DNA from: Pasteurella skyensis
GTDB lineage: Bacteria; Pseudomonadota; Gammaproteobacteria; Enterobacterales; Pasteurellaceae
Reading direction: 5' to 3'
DNA length: 64,000 nucleotides
Assembly (NCBI RefSeq): GCF_013377295.1
Contig: NZ_CP016180.1
Coordinates: 1,302,001 to 1,366,000 of the forward strand
The position numbers and the translations under genes are program-made. The notes under the pieces are model-generated. The model had not been told where the DNA came from, ran no database searches, and worked only from the letters and a program-made list of their open reading frames with translations. Shown here piece by piece: positions 37,252 to 46,559 of this stretch. Position 1 is the stretch's first letter. Every line of letters starts with the position of its first letter.

Positions 37252-38091
37252 TTACAAACTTCTCAATGCCTCAATACGTTTTTCCAATGGAGGATGGCTA
37301 CTAAAAATTGCCTTACTTTTCATATTGATCATAAAGGCTGATAATGATCCTTGCATTTCCTGTGGTTCATTAATAGATTGTAAACGTTGTAATGCTGCGA
37401 TCATTTTTTCTTTACCGACTAAACTCGCTGAACCTGCATCTGCTCGGAATTCACGGTAACGAGAAAACCACATTGCAATCATACTGGCCAAAATACCTAA
37501 CGCAAACTCTAACACCATTGAAACCAAAAAATACATTCCTGAACGGCTTTGACCATTTTCTCCTCGAGAAATTGCACTCGCAATAATTCTGGAAATAAAA
37601 ATAACAAAAGTATTCAAAACACCCTGTAATAACGTCATTGTCACCATATCACCATTCGCAATATGCGAGACCTCGTGAGCAATAACAGCCTCTGCTTCAT
37701 CTTGAGTCATTGTATTCAATAAACCTGTACTCACTGCAACAAGAGAGTTACTTTTAGTTGCACCTGTTGCAAATGCATTCACATCAGAAGAATGATAAAT
37801 TGCGACATCTGCCATAGGAATACCAGCCTGTTGGGTTTGACGTTGTACTGTTTCCATCAACCACTGCTCTGCATTATTACGAGGTGTTGTAATGATTTCC
37901 GCACCCACTGAACGTAATGCCATTTTTTTAGATAAAAATAAGGAGATCAAAGAGCCTGAAAAACCAAATAATGCCGCCATCAGTAATAAACCAGATAAGC
38001 TACTGCGCTCAATACCTGTTAAACTTAAAATAATTCCTAAAACGATCATTACACCAATATTGGTCGCAAGGAATAAAAACATTCTCATCAT
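37252..38091 (-). CDS. htpX: Membrane zinc metalloprotease HtpX
   Basis: 279 residues from ATG 38091. I prefer this to a GTG three codons upstream because TTGGAG lies at the right distance and [11 protein letters not shown] matches the E. coli N-terminus. The M48 motif is [15 protein letters not shown], with two N-terminal and two central hydrophobic helices; the third ligand Glu lies in [10 protein letters not shown]. HtpX degrades damaged inner-membrane proteins alongside FtsH. The C-terminus [16 protein letters not shown] is typical. Confidence 0.95.
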   Translation of the reverse strand: MMRMFLFLATNIGVMIVLGIILSLTGIERSSLSGLLLMAALFGFSGSLISLFLSKKMALRSVGAEIITTPRNNAEQWLMETVQRQTQQAGIPMADVAIYHSSDVNAFATGATKSNSLVAVSTGLLNTMTQDEAEAVIAHEVSHIANGDMVTMTLLQGVLNTFVIFISRIIASAISRGENGQSRSGMYFLVSMVLEFALGILASMIAMWFSRYREFRADAGSASLVGKEKMIAALQRLQSINEPQEMQGSLSAFMINMKSKAIFSSHPPLEKRIEALRSL

Positions 38092-38315
38092 AAATAACAC
38101 TCCAACTTAATTAAAAATAAACAATAAAGTAATCTAACCCCTAATATGGGGGTGCATTTTATTATTTCAATAAATTCATAAAAAATTAACAAATCACTCT
38201 ATTCTATAACATTTAAAGAAATCCGACCACATCATAAAAATACAGAAAAAAAGGGATTATTACACCTAAGTCATATAGCATACCCCCACTTTTTAATAAC
38301 TTGTAGGAGATTCCT

Positions 38316-40355
38316 ATGCAAATAAAAAAATCAATACTAGCACTTTTATGCTTATCTAGTTCATTCTCTATGGCTCAAAATCTGGTTGTATTCGGGGATA
38401 GTTTAAGTGATACAGGACAAGATAATTGGTACCGTAAAGCCTCATACTTAAAAAATGGTACAGACTACCACTCCCTTTATGATGAACATCTTACACAAAC
38501 ACTTGGCGGTGAATTAAGCCCATCAACACAAGGTGGCACTAATTATGCCTATAGCGGAGGGGTAATTATGGCTCAAAATCAAGATCCACAAGCCATTGCC
38601 ATACAACCTAATTTAGCCATAAAAAATCAGATTAATGATTATTTACAAAATCCTGTAAAAAAAGAGGCGCTGCATATACTTTGGGCGGGTGGTAACGATA
38701 TGGCAACAGTTTTAGCCACTGCAGCAACAAAAAATACCGATGAAGAAAAAAAAGCTTACCTACTTCAAAATATTAAAGCAATGTCACAAACAATGGCAGA
38801 ACAATGGGGTAAACTAAAACAGGCTGGCGTAAACACCATTATCATACCTACCGTGCCTAATATTACCTATTCCCCTGAGTTTTTTAATCAATTTGGAATG
38901 GCTGCAGGTAAACAAATATCTACAGCATCTTGGGGATTGATATCAGCTCAAGATTTTATTGATATTTTTAATGAAACTGTTGATACATTATCCCAAAAAC
39001 CAACTCAAAATATCGAAGAGTTTGAAGAATATCGTCAACAAGTTTTTAAAGAAACAGCAACTAAATTTTATAACTCTCGTTATTGGTTTACTCGAGCAGC
39101 ACTATCAAGATATGGTTATGATGCTGAAGGCATAGAAAAAGAATTAACAGATATATACAAAAAGACAACCTCTTCTGCCAAGTTAGCTACTACCATACTC
39201 AATCAACAAGTCACAGCAGCACTCAATCAAGTAGGTGGAAATATCGTACGAGTTGATGCAGATGCTTTAGTAAATGAAATGTTAACTCAACCTACTCGAT
39301 ACGGTATTGATAATACCGTTGCAGTTGCCTGTAAAGGAAGCACTGCCAAAGATCCTCAGCCTTGCTCTCCTGCAGAGCAAAAAGTGGCAAAAAATCGTCT
39401 CTTTGCAGATAGTTTTCACCCTGGTCCAAAGGCTCATAAAACAATGGCGGACTATATTCTAAATGTGTTACAAACGCCTAAAGATATGGCTGTTTTAACC
39501 CCAATACTACAACAACAAAATGAGTTAGCCTTTGACTTTACTCGTACTCAGAGTAATCTTAATCGCCAACATAGACAAACCGAAAACACCGTAAGCCCTG
39601 TAATTGCCTATCAAAATCAAAAAGGTGGTGATAGCTTACATTTAGGAGCAAAAATACAGTTTAATCCAAACTGGCAATTAACCGTTTTGGCACATACTCA
39701 AAAGCAAAATCAAAAAAGTGGTTTAGTAAATATTAACACTCGAAATCGTGTATTTAGTACTGCTCTTCGCTATGATGCTGATCGTTGGTATCTGGGTTCT
39801 AGTCTACAACTTAATCTCACAAAATTAAATACTCAACGTACTGCTTATATCGGAGAGTCTGTGCATAAGCAATCTGCCAGTACCAATGCAAACAGTGTAG
39901 GTCTTTCAGTCTTCGGCGGCTATGAATGGAAAATTAAAGAAACTAAACTCTCCCTAATTGCAGACATCCACAGCATAAAAACACAAATTAAAGCACTAGG
40001 TGAACGTAATCAAGGGATTACTCAAATGCAATTTACACCAAATGTTGATCACAGTTTAAAAACAGGGCTTGGTTTTGATTTACGTTATCAAGCTACAAAT
40101 TGGCAACCTTATCTAACAGCACGTTGGATAAAAGAATGGAACAGTGACATAACAACTCTTAATTCAACTTTAAACGGTAGTACATTTAAAACGATCATTC
40201 CTCTTGATACCAGCTGGGTAAATATGATGGCAGGGCTACGCTTTAAACCAGCCAATCATAATTGGTATGCGAATGTTGCCGTGAGTCGTGATATTGGACG
40301 TAAAGACAATTTCTCTAAAACCTCATTTCAAGCAGAAATCGGCTTAGAGTTTTAA
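38316..40355 (+). CDS. GDSL esterase autotransporter (EstA/ApeE-like)
   Basis: A 679-residue protein: signal peptide 1-20, GDSL/SGNH hydrolase passenger, and a C-terminal autotransporter barrel (about 415-679, ending in Phe in AEIGLEF). Catalytic blocks are visible: Ser29 in VVFGDSLSD, Gly in NYAYSGG, Asn127 in WAGGNDM, and Asp365/His368 in FADSFHPGPKAH. It is likely an outer-membrane-anchored lipase or esterase. RBS AGGAG lies 7 bp upstream. It is a single gene with a terminator behind it. The substrate is unknown. Confidence 0.9.
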   Translation: MQIKKSILALLCLSSSFSMAQNLVVFGDSLSDTGQDNWYRKASYLKNGTDYHSLYDEHLTQTLGGELSPSTQGGTNYAYSGGVIMAQNQDPQAIAIQPNLAIKNQINDYLQNPVKKEALHILWAGGNDMATVLATAATKNTDEEKKAYLLQNIKAMSQTMAEQWGKLKQAGVNTIIIPTVPNITYSPEFFNQFGMAAGKQISTASWGLISAQDFIDIFNETVDTLSQKPTQNIEEFEEYRQQVFKETATKFYNSRYWFTRAALSRYGYDAEGIEKELTDIYKKTTSSAKLATTILNQQVTAALNQVGGNIVRVDADALVNEMLTQPTRYGIDNTVAVACKGSTAKDPQPCSPAEQKVAKNRLFADSFHPGPKAHKTMADYILNVLQTPKDMAVLTPILQQQNELAFDFTRTQSNLNRQHRQTENTVSPVIAYQNQKGGDSLHLGAKIQFNPNWQLTVLAHTQKQNQKSGLVNINTRNRVFSTALRYDADRWYLGSSLQLNLTKLNTQRTAYIGESVHKQSASTNANSVGLSVFGGYEWKIKETKLSLIADIHSIKTQIKALGERNQGITQMQFTPNVDHSLKTGLGFDLRYQATNWQPYLTARWIKEWNSDITTLNSTLNGSTFKTIIPLDTSWVNMMAGLRFKPANHNWYANVAVSRDIGRKDNFSKTSFQAEIGLEF

Positions 40356-40372
40356 TATCATTAATAAGAAAG

Positions 40373-40414
40373 TGGGTTAAAACCTGATTAATTCAGCTTT
40401 TAACCCAGTTTTTT
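40373..40414. terminator. Terminator after the GDSL autotransporter gene
   Basis: TGGGTTAAAA at 40373-40382 and TTTTAACCCA at 40398-40407 form a perfect 10-bp stem, followed by GTTTTTT. It may also serve the converging tautomerase gene, though the U-tract favours the plus strand. Confidence 0.82.
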
Positions 40415-40435
40415 ATCCATAATCACAAATAACAT

Positions 40436-40651
40436 TTAACTTTTATGATTCTCTCTAATATGAGTAACAGTTTTCCCACCTATCGCATAATTATCCGTTG
40501 CAACTTCATTAATAATCACCACACAACTGTCAGCCCCTCTGCCATTAAACACTTTGGCAAACACATCCGTTAACCCTTTAGCTAAGGCCTCTTTCTGCTG
40601 TTGCGTTGCACCGCCCTCTTCACTGGTCATTGTGACATTTATTACTGGCAT
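40436..40651 (-). CDS. 4-oxalocrotonate tautomerase-family protein
   Basis: A 71-residue small tautomerase. The catalytic Pro follows the initiator Met (MPVINVTM), and the family pattern continues with QQQKEALAKGLTDVF and VVIINEVATDNYAIGG. These enzymes form hexamers using Pro1 as general base. The physiological substrate here is unknown. It is 15 bp downstream of dinB on the same strand and is probably in that transcript. Confidence 0.88.
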   Translation of the reverse strand: MPVINVTMTSEEGGATQQQKEALAKGLTDVFAKVFNGRGADSCVVIINEVATDNYAIGGKTVTHIRENHKS

Positions 40652-40666
40652 TGCTCTTCTCCTCTT

Positions 40667-41752
40667 TTAATCCCATAAATCTAGCTGTTTAGTCGCTTTT
40701 TGTTCAGGAACCTGAACATTAATACCAATAAGGCGAATCTTGTGTTCCCCTCGCCTTTTCCAAATTTGATGTAATAATTCAACAAAATACTCTTTTGTGG
40801 CACCCTCTGTAGTTTTCTCTAAAGTGGTTTGAGTGAAATCATCAAATTTTAATTTTATCCCTAATTTTTTAAAATCCGTTAAAGGTTTATTTCCAAAATT
40901 ACGTTCAATTCTAAACAATAGTTTTCTAAATAATCCATCTAAAATAATGTGAGCATCAGCCAAATCATCAATATCAGTAATAAGCGTATTCTCAACGCCA
41001 ATTGACTTACGAATACGATTTACTTCAATTTTTCGATTATCAATAGCGTGACTAAAATCCCACAAACGATGCCCAAACTTACCAAAATTTTGCAAAATTG
41101 TTTGTTGATCTGACCGCTTAATATCTGCACAGGTTTTAAAACCTAAATCTAATAACTTCTGATAGGTTACTTTCCCTACCCCTGGTATTTTTTTCAAATC
41201 TAATTGATGAATAAAGTCGGTAACCTCTTCAGGCGGAATCACAAATTGTCCATTGGGTTTATTGATATCTGAAGCAATTTTGGCTAAAAATTTTAAGGGC
41301 GCCACACCAGCTGAAGCGGTTAAATGCAACTCTTCCCAAATACTGTTACGAATTGCTTCTGCAATCCAAGTCGCAGAATTAAAATATTGATCACAATCCG
41401 TCACATCAAGAAAGGCTTCATCGAGGGAAAGGGGTTCAATAATGGAGGTATAACGTTGAAAAATTTCTCGAATTTGTTGTGAAACAGATTTATATAATTC
41501 CATATTTCCAGAAATTAAAACTAAATTAGGGCATTTTTTAAGAGCCTGTTGGCTTGACATTGCACTGTGTAAACCAAACTTTCTCGCTTCATAATTACAA
41601 GTTGCTAAGACTCCTCGCTTATCAGGGCTTCCCCCTACGGCAACAGGCTTACCAACCAATGATGGATTTTCTCGCATTTCAACAGACGCATAAAAACAAT
41701 CCATATCAATATGAATAATTTTTTTTATAGGTGTTGCTAATACCTCTGCCAT
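40667..41752 (-). CDS. dinB: DNA polymerase IV DinB
   Basis: A 361-residue Y-family translesion polymerase. Motifs: HIDMDCFYASVEMRENPSL (first catalytic Asp), SLDEAFLDVT (Asp-Glu pair), ASDINKPNGQFVI, and an HhH region around KKIPGVGKVTYQKL. The C-terminal little-finger domain is present, and the end QKATKQLDLWD resembles a beta-clamp-binding tail. It lies 26 bp after the PhoH-family gene. An SOS box was not identified. Confidence 0.95.
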   Translation of the reverse strand: MAEVLATPIKKIIHIDMDCFYASVEMRENPSLVGKPVAVGGSPDKRGVLATCNYEARKFGLHSAMSSQQALKKCPNLVLISGNMELYKSVSQQIREIFQRYTSIIEPLSLDEAFLDVTDCDQYFNSATWIAEAIRNSIWEELHLTASAGVAPLKFLAKIASDINKPNGQFVIPPEEVTDFIHQLDLKKIPGVGKVTYQKLLDLGFKTCADIKRSDQQTILQNFGKFGHRLWDFSHAIDNRKIEVNRIRKSIGVENTLITDIDDLADAHIILDGLFRKLLFRIERNFGNKPLTDFKKLGIKLKFDDFTQTTLEKTTEGATKEYFVELLHQIWKRRGEHKIRLIGINVQVPEQKATKQLDLWD

Positions 41753-41778
41753 AATAACTATATTTCGCTTTTAACCAA

Positions 41779-42888
41779 CTACACCGCTTTTATTAATTTC
41801 TCTTGTTCTGCCATTAACTTCTCTTGCTCAATAGCCAATTTTTCTCGTTGTTTTTCCGCTCGATAATCTGCCTTACGCTGTTCATCTTCAACTTCCCACT
41901 CTTCATAAGCACGTACGACTTTTGCCACTACTGGGTGACGAACCACATCGTGACTATCAAAGAAATTAAAACTTAAATCAGGGACTTTACTTAATACTTC
42001 TTGAGCGTGTTTTAAGCCTGATTTTTGCGAACGAGGTAAATCGACTTGTGTTACATCACCAGTAATCACCGCTTTTGAGTTAAAACCGATACGAGTTAAT
42101 AACATTTTCATTTGTTCAATAGTGGTATTTTGGCTTTCATCAAGAATAATAAAAGCATCATTTAACGTACGTCCTCGCATATAAGCCAGAGGTGCGATTT
42201 CAATCACATTACGTTCCATCAACTTTTGGGCTTTTTCAAAACCTAACATTTCAAACAAAGCGTCATAAAGAGGGCGTAAATAAGGCTCAATTTTTTGCCC
42301 TAAATCACCTGGAAGAAAGCCTAACTTTTCCCCTGCTTCCACCGCAGGACGAGTTAAAAGAATACGGCGCACTTCTTGACGTTCTAAAGATTCCACCGCT
42401 GCCGCCACCGCTAAAAAAGTTTTCCCCGTTCCCGCAGGGCCAATTCCAAAACTGATATCGTGAGTTAAAATATTATGTAAATAGCGCTGTTGATGCTGAC
42501 CTCGTGGACGAATTACCCCTCGTTTGGTTTTTATTGCAATATTACCAATACTGCTCTCTTTATCACTATTTTTACTGGTATCTTTTTGAAGTAACATTCG
42601 GCTTTCTTGAATCATCAAATGCACATCTTCCAGATCTAACAGTTTTACTTTACCTCTAATAGGTGCAGTTTCGTTATAGAGTTTTTGCAATAATTTTGCA
42701 GTATTTTGTAGTACAAAGTCTGCCACTGGATCTTCGTCATCAGGTTCAATCACAAATTCAAAGCCATTACGACTAATAATCACATTAAAACTGTCTTCAA
42801 TTAAATCTAAATGATCATCAAACGCCCCACATAAAGACTGTAAACGAACATTATCCTGTGGTTCTAATAGTAAAGTCACCTGTTCCAA
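41779..42888 (-). CDS. ybeZ: PhoH-family ATPase YbeZ
   Basis: A 369-residue protein closely matching E. coli YbeZ. Walker A is GIGPAGTGKTFLAVAA and Walker B AFIILDESQNTT, with TRPAVEAGEKLGFLPGDL and PLAYMRGRTLNDAF. The N-terminus has the KH-like YbeZ extension, and the C-terminal tail is Lys/Glu-rich. YbeZ works with the ribonuclease YbeY in rRNA maturation. In E. coli ybeY follows directly; here the next gene is dinB, so ybeY must be elsewhere. The cytoplasmic role is inferred from the family. Confidence 0.9.
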   Translation of the reverse strand: MEQVTLLLEPQDNVRLQSLCGAFDDHLDLIEDSFNVIISRNGFEFVIEPDDEDPVADFVLQNTAKLLQKLYNETAPIRGKVKLLDLEDVHLMIQESRMLLQKDTSKNSDKESSIGNIAIKTKRGVIRPRGQHQQRYLHNILTHDISFGIGPAGTGKTFLAVAAAVESLERQEVRRILLTRPAVEAGEKLGFLPGDLGQKIEPYLRPLYDALFEMLGFEKAQKLMERNVIEIAPLAYMRGRTLNDAFIILDESQNTTIEQMKMLLTRIGFNSKAVITGDVTQVDLPRSQKSGLKHAQEVLSKVPDLSFNFFDSHDVVRHPVVAKVVRAYEEWEVEDEQRKADYRAEKQREKLAIEQEKLMAEQEKLIKAV

Positions 42889-43030
42889 ATGTTATCCTTA
42901 ATAAAAAAGAGAAAAATAAGCGGTATGATTTTAACACAAATTTACAAATAAAAATAAGCAGTCAGGATAACTACATACTTTTAGCTATTGATTTTAAAAT
43001 TATTTTACATAACATATTGATTAATAATAA

Positions 43031-43595
43031 TTATTCCGTATAGGAAGATTTAATAAGCAAAGCGAATGGAATATCCTTCCGCAAGCTAGCTTGAAACTAC
43101 AAAAATAACCAAACACCAATCACTGAGCCCGTCGAAGTGTTAGGTGTTTTGGCACTAATCTTGTTCAGTGAGCGTTCTCTTATATTTCGACAGGCTCAAT
43201 AACCGAGAACGGAGACATCGAGCAATGGAATATCCTCTCGTAAGCTAGATTTAGACTACAAAATCAACCAAACACCGATCACTGAGCCTGTCGAAGTGTT
43301 AGGTGTTTTGGCACCAATCTTGTTCAGTGAGCGTTCTCTTATATTTCGACAAGCTCAATAACCGAGAACAGGGACATCGAAACGAGGAATATTGTCGAAC
43401 CATCGAAAGACACCGCTTGCTGAGCTTCGGTTACTGAGCTTGTCGAAGTATCGAAGCATTAGGTGTCTATGCACTGAATTCGTTCTGTAAACATTCTCTT
43501 ATATTTCGATATTTCGACAGGCTCAATAACCGAGAACGGAGACATCGAGAAAAGGGCGGATATACGCAAACTCTGTTTACTAATTCCGCCCTTAC
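43031..43595. repeat. Cluster of type-B repeats ending in a type-A palindrome
   Basis: Three consecutive type-B units start near 43066, 43227 and 43395. Each has TGAGC(C/T)(T/C)GTCGAAG followed by GTTAGGTGTTT or a variant, TTGTTCAGTGAGCG or similar, and an opposing TTCGACA(A/G)GCTCA arm. A type-A palindrome (GGGCGGAT...ATTCCGCCC, 43554-43591) closes the cluster. It fills the 748-bp gap between ybeZ and the purine permease gene. No convincing gene is present. Confidence 0.82.
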
Positions 43596-43636
43596 ATAAA
43601 ATATAAAAATAACTGATTAACGTTTTAAAAATAAAA

Positions 43637-44950
43637 CTAAATTGCCCAACCAAAGGCGTAAAATGCCACTAAAATTACTGCAATAATCACCGTGCCAATA
43701 TTCAGTTTTTTATATTCCCCTGCCACAAGACGACCTAAAACTAAGGTGGCAAAACCTAACATAATACCTGTTACAATATTCGCAGTTAAGACAATAAACA
43801 CCGCACAAACTAAACCAGACATTGCCCCAATAAAATCATCAAAATCTAACTTTGAGACATTACCCAACATTAATAAACCGACATACATCAACGCTGGTGC
43901 AGTTGCATAATTCGGCACTAAGAAAGCTAAAGGTTGGAAAAAGAGAACCACTAAAAATCCAATACCGACAACCACTGCCGTTAAACCTGTTTTACCGCCT
44001 ACCGCAGTACCTGCCGCAGATTCAATATAAACCGCTGCTGGGGCTGTTCCAAATAAACCTGCCAAAATACTACTAAAAGAATCAGAAGTTAGGGCTTTTC
44101 CGCCATTGATAATTTGGTTCTCTCTGTCTAATAATTCCGCTTGCCCTGCAACGGCTCGAATAGTTCCTGTTGCATCAAAAATAGCTGTCATTACTAAGGC
44201 AAAAACCACAGGTAAAATTTTAGTATCTAACGCTCCCATAATATCTAAATTAAACAGTTGCGAGTTTTCACCAAAGGTTGGAAGTTTAAAAATTTCACCA
44301 CTAAATGTGACATTTGAATCAAAGAGCAAGCCAATCACAGTAATCGCAATAATTACCCAAAGGATGCTTCCCTTAACCTGTAAACGCTCTAAACCAATAA
44401 TTGCCACTAAACCAAGCAATGACATCACCACAGGAAACGAACTAAAATCTCCCATTTTTACAGGAAGACCCGCTTGATTCCCCACAACTAATCCCACTCC
44501 GTTAGCAGCGATAAGTAATAAAAATAATCCAATGCCAATACCTGCTCCGTGTGCAATACTAATTGGAAGATTACGCAAAATCCAAGCACGAACACCTGTC
44601 ACTGAAATAAGGGTAAACACCACCCCCATTAAGAAAATAGCCCCTAATGCAACGGGTATAGAAACCCCTTGCCCTAACACTAAGCTAAACGCCGTAAACG
44701 CAGTTAAAGAAATTGCACAGCCAATTGCCATTGGCATATTAGCCCACACTCCAATAATAACGGAACCTAATCCAGTCACCAAACAGGTCGCCACAAAAAC
44801 AGAGTCTGCTGGAAAGCCTGCTTGACTCAACATACTTGGTACAACAATAACCGAATAAACCATCGCAAGAAAAGTCGTTAAACCTGCGATAACCTCTTGA
44901 CGAATAGATGAGCCACGCTCTTTCATTTGAAAAAGAGAAGATAAAGACAT
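43637..44950 (-). CDS. NCS2-family purine permease (GhxP/PurP-like)
   Basis: A 437-residue polytopic membrane protein of the AzgA-like branch of nucleobase transporters. The N-terminus is [28 protein letters not shown]; other blocks are [33 protein letters not shown] and [26 protein letters not shown]. The relatives GhxP, GhxQ, PurP and AdeQ carry guanine/hypoxanthine or adenine with protons; sequence alone does not separate them. It is a single gene. Its leader has an 11-bp imperfect stem-loop (44999-45025). Confidence 0.88.
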   Translation of the reverse strand: MSLSSLFQMKERGSSIRQEVIAGLTTFLAMVYSVIVVPSMLSQAGFPADSVFVATCLVTGLGSVIIGVWANMPMAIGCAISLTAFTAFSLVLGQGVSIPVALGAIFLMGVVFTLISVTGVRAWILRNLPISIAHGAGIGIGLFLLLIAANGVGLVVGNQAGLPVKMGDFSSFPVVMSLLGLVAIIGLERLQVKGSILWVIIAITVIGLLFDSNVTFSGEIFKLPTFGENSQLFNLDIMGALDTKILPVVFALVMTAIFDATGTIRAVAGQAELLDRENQIINGGKALTSDSFSSILAGLFGTAPAAVYIESAAGTAVGGKTGLTAVVVGIGFLVVLFFQPLAFLVPNYATAPALMYVGLLMLGNVSKLDFDDFIGAMSGLVCAVFIVLTANIVTGIMLGFATLVLGRLVAGEYKKLNIGTVIIAVILVAFYAFGWAI

Positions 44951-44998
44951 AAAAAATTCCTAAAATAAAAATGAAGGGTCAATTCTACTGGATAATAA

Positions 44999-45025
44999 AC
45001 ACAAAGGCAAACGGTTGCTTTGTGT
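44999..45025. other. Stem-loop in purine permease leader
   Basis: ACACAAAG(G)CAA and TTGCTTTGTGT can form an 11-bp stem with one bulged G. It lies about 50-75 bp upstream of the permease start on the minus strand, without a U-tract. It may be a regulatory leader or a simple palindrome. Confidence 0.3.
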
Positions 45026-45134
45026 CGTAATAAAAAATTAACATCCTCTTTTTTGCAAATTTTGATCAAGATCATACCGCTATAAAAAAATACATAAATC
45101 TTCTTCAATATACTGATTTTTAAACAAAAAACCC

Positions 45135-45166
45135 TTGACATCGTGCAGGGGGGGGTAACATATAAT
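45135..45166 (+). promoter_or_regulatory. Promoter with G8 tract in spacer (WYL cassette)
   Basis: A consensus -35 TTGACA (45135-45140) and a consensus -10 TATAAT (45161-45166) are separated by 20 bp that contain G8 (45148-45155). Optimal spacing is about 17 bp. An alternative -10, TAACAT, would have a 15-bp spacer. Slipped-strand change of the G-tract would alter spacing and promoter strength, as known for porA-type promoters in Neisseria. Phase variation here is inference. Confidence 0.65.
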
Positions 45167-45209
45167 ACTGTTTATTGTCAATACATTATTTTTCATTTAC
45201 TGGGTTATT

Positions 45210-45225
45210 TTGAAAAATTTTTCAA
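45210..45225. promoter_or_regulatory. Palindrome in WYL gene leader (possible operator)
   Basis: TTGAAAAATTTTTCAA is a perfect 16-bp palindrome between the G8 promoter and the WYL start codon. A second inverted repeat, AACCT...AGGTT, lies at 45234-45252. Either could be the autoregulatory site of the WYL protein. Confidence 0.45.
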
Positions 45226-45303
45226 TGCGACACAACCTGACGTGATTAGGTTATTCGCCTTTGTTAAATTATCTTCATTGATTTACAACATAGTGATTAT
45301 ATT

Positions 45304-46200
45304 ATGAATAAAACAGAAAAATTAGCACGAAGAATTAGCAAAATTCTCGTTTACCTTAATCAAGGTAAACGTCTTAATATTGATGAAATGGCGAGTGAAT
45401 TTGATATAACACCTCGTACTATTCAGCGAGATTTTGAACGTTTGAGTTTTTTGGAGTGGGAAGAGTGTGGCAATGGTTATTATAAAATTAACCGTAATAA
45501 AATGGGCGTGTTAAGTGATGAAGATATTGACCGTTTTTCATTATTTGCCAGTATTTCTAACCTATTTCCTAAAATTGATCGTGATTTTTTTCAAGAAAAA
45601 TTAACCCAAAGTGTACAAATTAAAGGCTTTCAATATGAACAAATCAATCATCTTGAAAAAGAATTTAATTTACTAAAACAAGCCATTGATAATCATCATT
45701 TTGTGAGTTTTAAATACACAAAACGTAACCCAAGCGGTCAGATCGAGAACAAATTTTACCAAATTGCACCTTATAGCTTAATCAATAAAAATGGCGTGTG
45801 GTATTTAATTGGTACCGATCACGACAAACAAAAAACATTCTGTTTTACTCAAATCACCGCGTTACAACGGCTAAATAATACATTCACACCAAATAATCAA
45901 TTATTAAATGAAATTAAAAAGAATGACAGTATTTCATTTGGTAATCAATTATCCGAAGTGGTCGTGCAAGTATCCACCTTTGCCGCCCCTTATTTTACAA
46001 GACGTAAATTATTACCCAACCAAGAATTAGTACGTAAATTGGAAAACGGCGAATTATTACTAGTATGCAAAAATGTGCATTCCTTAGATATTGTACCTAT
46101 TGTGCAATATTGGATTCCTCACTTAACCATCATTAGCCCAACCGAACTACAAACTGAAATGGTTAAGAAATTACAACAATATATTGCAGAAAGCAAATAG
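45304..46200 (+). CDS. WYL-domain transcriptional regulator
   Basis: A 298-residue protein. The N-terminal DeoR-type winged helix-turn-helix is MNKTEKLARRISKILVYL, then RLNIDEMASEFDITPRTIQR. The WYL domain is at about 120-195, with FVSFKYTKR, YQIAPYSLINKNGVWYLIG and FCFTQITALQRL, and a WCX-like C-terminal domain follows. WYL proteins often sense nucleic-acid or nucleotide signals and control phage-defence or DNA-damage genes (BrxR, CapW, PafBC). It begins a plus-strand cassette; the next gene starts 8 bp after its stop. An uptake signal (AAGCGGTCAGATC) lies inside the gene near 45735. Confidence 0.9.
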   Translation: MNKTEKLARRISKILVYLNQGKRLNIDEMASEFDITPRTIQRDFERLSFLEWEECGNGYYKINRNKMGVLSDEDIDRFSLFASISNLFPKIDRDFFQEKLTQSVQIKGFQYEQINHLEKEFNLLKQAIDNHHFVSFKYTKRNPSGQIENKFYQIAPYSLINKNGVWYLIGTDHDKQKTFCFTQITALQRLNNTFTPNNQLLNEIKKNDSISFGNQLSEVVVQVSTFAAPYFTRRKLLPNQELVRKLENGELLLVCKNVHSLDIVPIVQYWIPHLTIISPTELQTEMVKKLQQYIAESK

Positions 46201-46208
46201 GAGAAAAA

Positions 46209-46532
46209 ATGAAAATTGATGTAACAGAGTATAAGTCACTGATAAATGGTTTGATTGATACACATACCAGTTTTGAAATTTGTGGTGTAGACATCAGCGA
46301 TATGCTTCAAGTATGTAGTGATTTAGAACAGACAATAGAAAACAAATATTTAAAGTGCCGAATTTACACCAAAAACCGTTTAGTAACAGGGTTATCTGGT
46401 GTACTTAATTACCGTTGGGGTGTGTTATCCCTCGCTTCAATAGTAGCTCACAATATCCTCACTCTTAATCCTGATTATGAGATTGTTCGTGATTTAGCGA
46501 ATAATCGTGTAGAAGTGGTTTGGGTGGGATAA
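46209..46532 (+). CDS. Small cassette protein, unrecognised
   Basis: A 107-residue protein with RBS AGGAGAAAAA directly upstream, 8 bp after the WYL gene. It has an N-terminal polar part, a central hydrophobic segment (about 61-86, VLNYRWGVLSLASIVAHNIL) that could be one membrane helix, and a C-terminal stretch NPDYEIVRDLANNRVEVVW. I do not recognise a named family. Position and spacing say it is co-transcribed with the WYL regulator and the YaaW-like gene. Confidence 0.7.
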   Translation: MKIDVTEYKSLINGLIDTHTSFEICGVDISDMLQVCSDLEQTIENKYLKCRIYTKNRLVTGLSGVLNYRWGVLSLASIVAHNILTLNPDYEIVRDLANNRVEVVWVG

Positions 46533-46559
46533 ATTTTTTAATTTTATAGGAGAATTATT

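Noticed and set aside
43031-43595. Tandem repeat block resembling a CRISPR array
   Set aside because: Units are about 150 bp, diverged, with conserved internal segments rather than short identical repeats with unique spacers; no cas genes nearby.
43459-43653. 64-residue minus-strand frame at the permease gene end
   Set aside because: It lies mostly within type-B/type-A repeats and has no RBS or protein-like pattern.
43692-44825. Several plus-strand open frames opposite the purine permease gene
   Set aside because: They are shadows of an AT-rich membrane-protein gene; no RBS, Pro/Ile/Lys-rich composition and no recognisable domain.
44951-45134. Possible purine riboswitch upstream of the permease gene
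   Set aside because: Only a simple stem-loop is visible; no three-way junction or conserved purine-aptamer loops, and such riboswitches are mostly known from Firmicutes.
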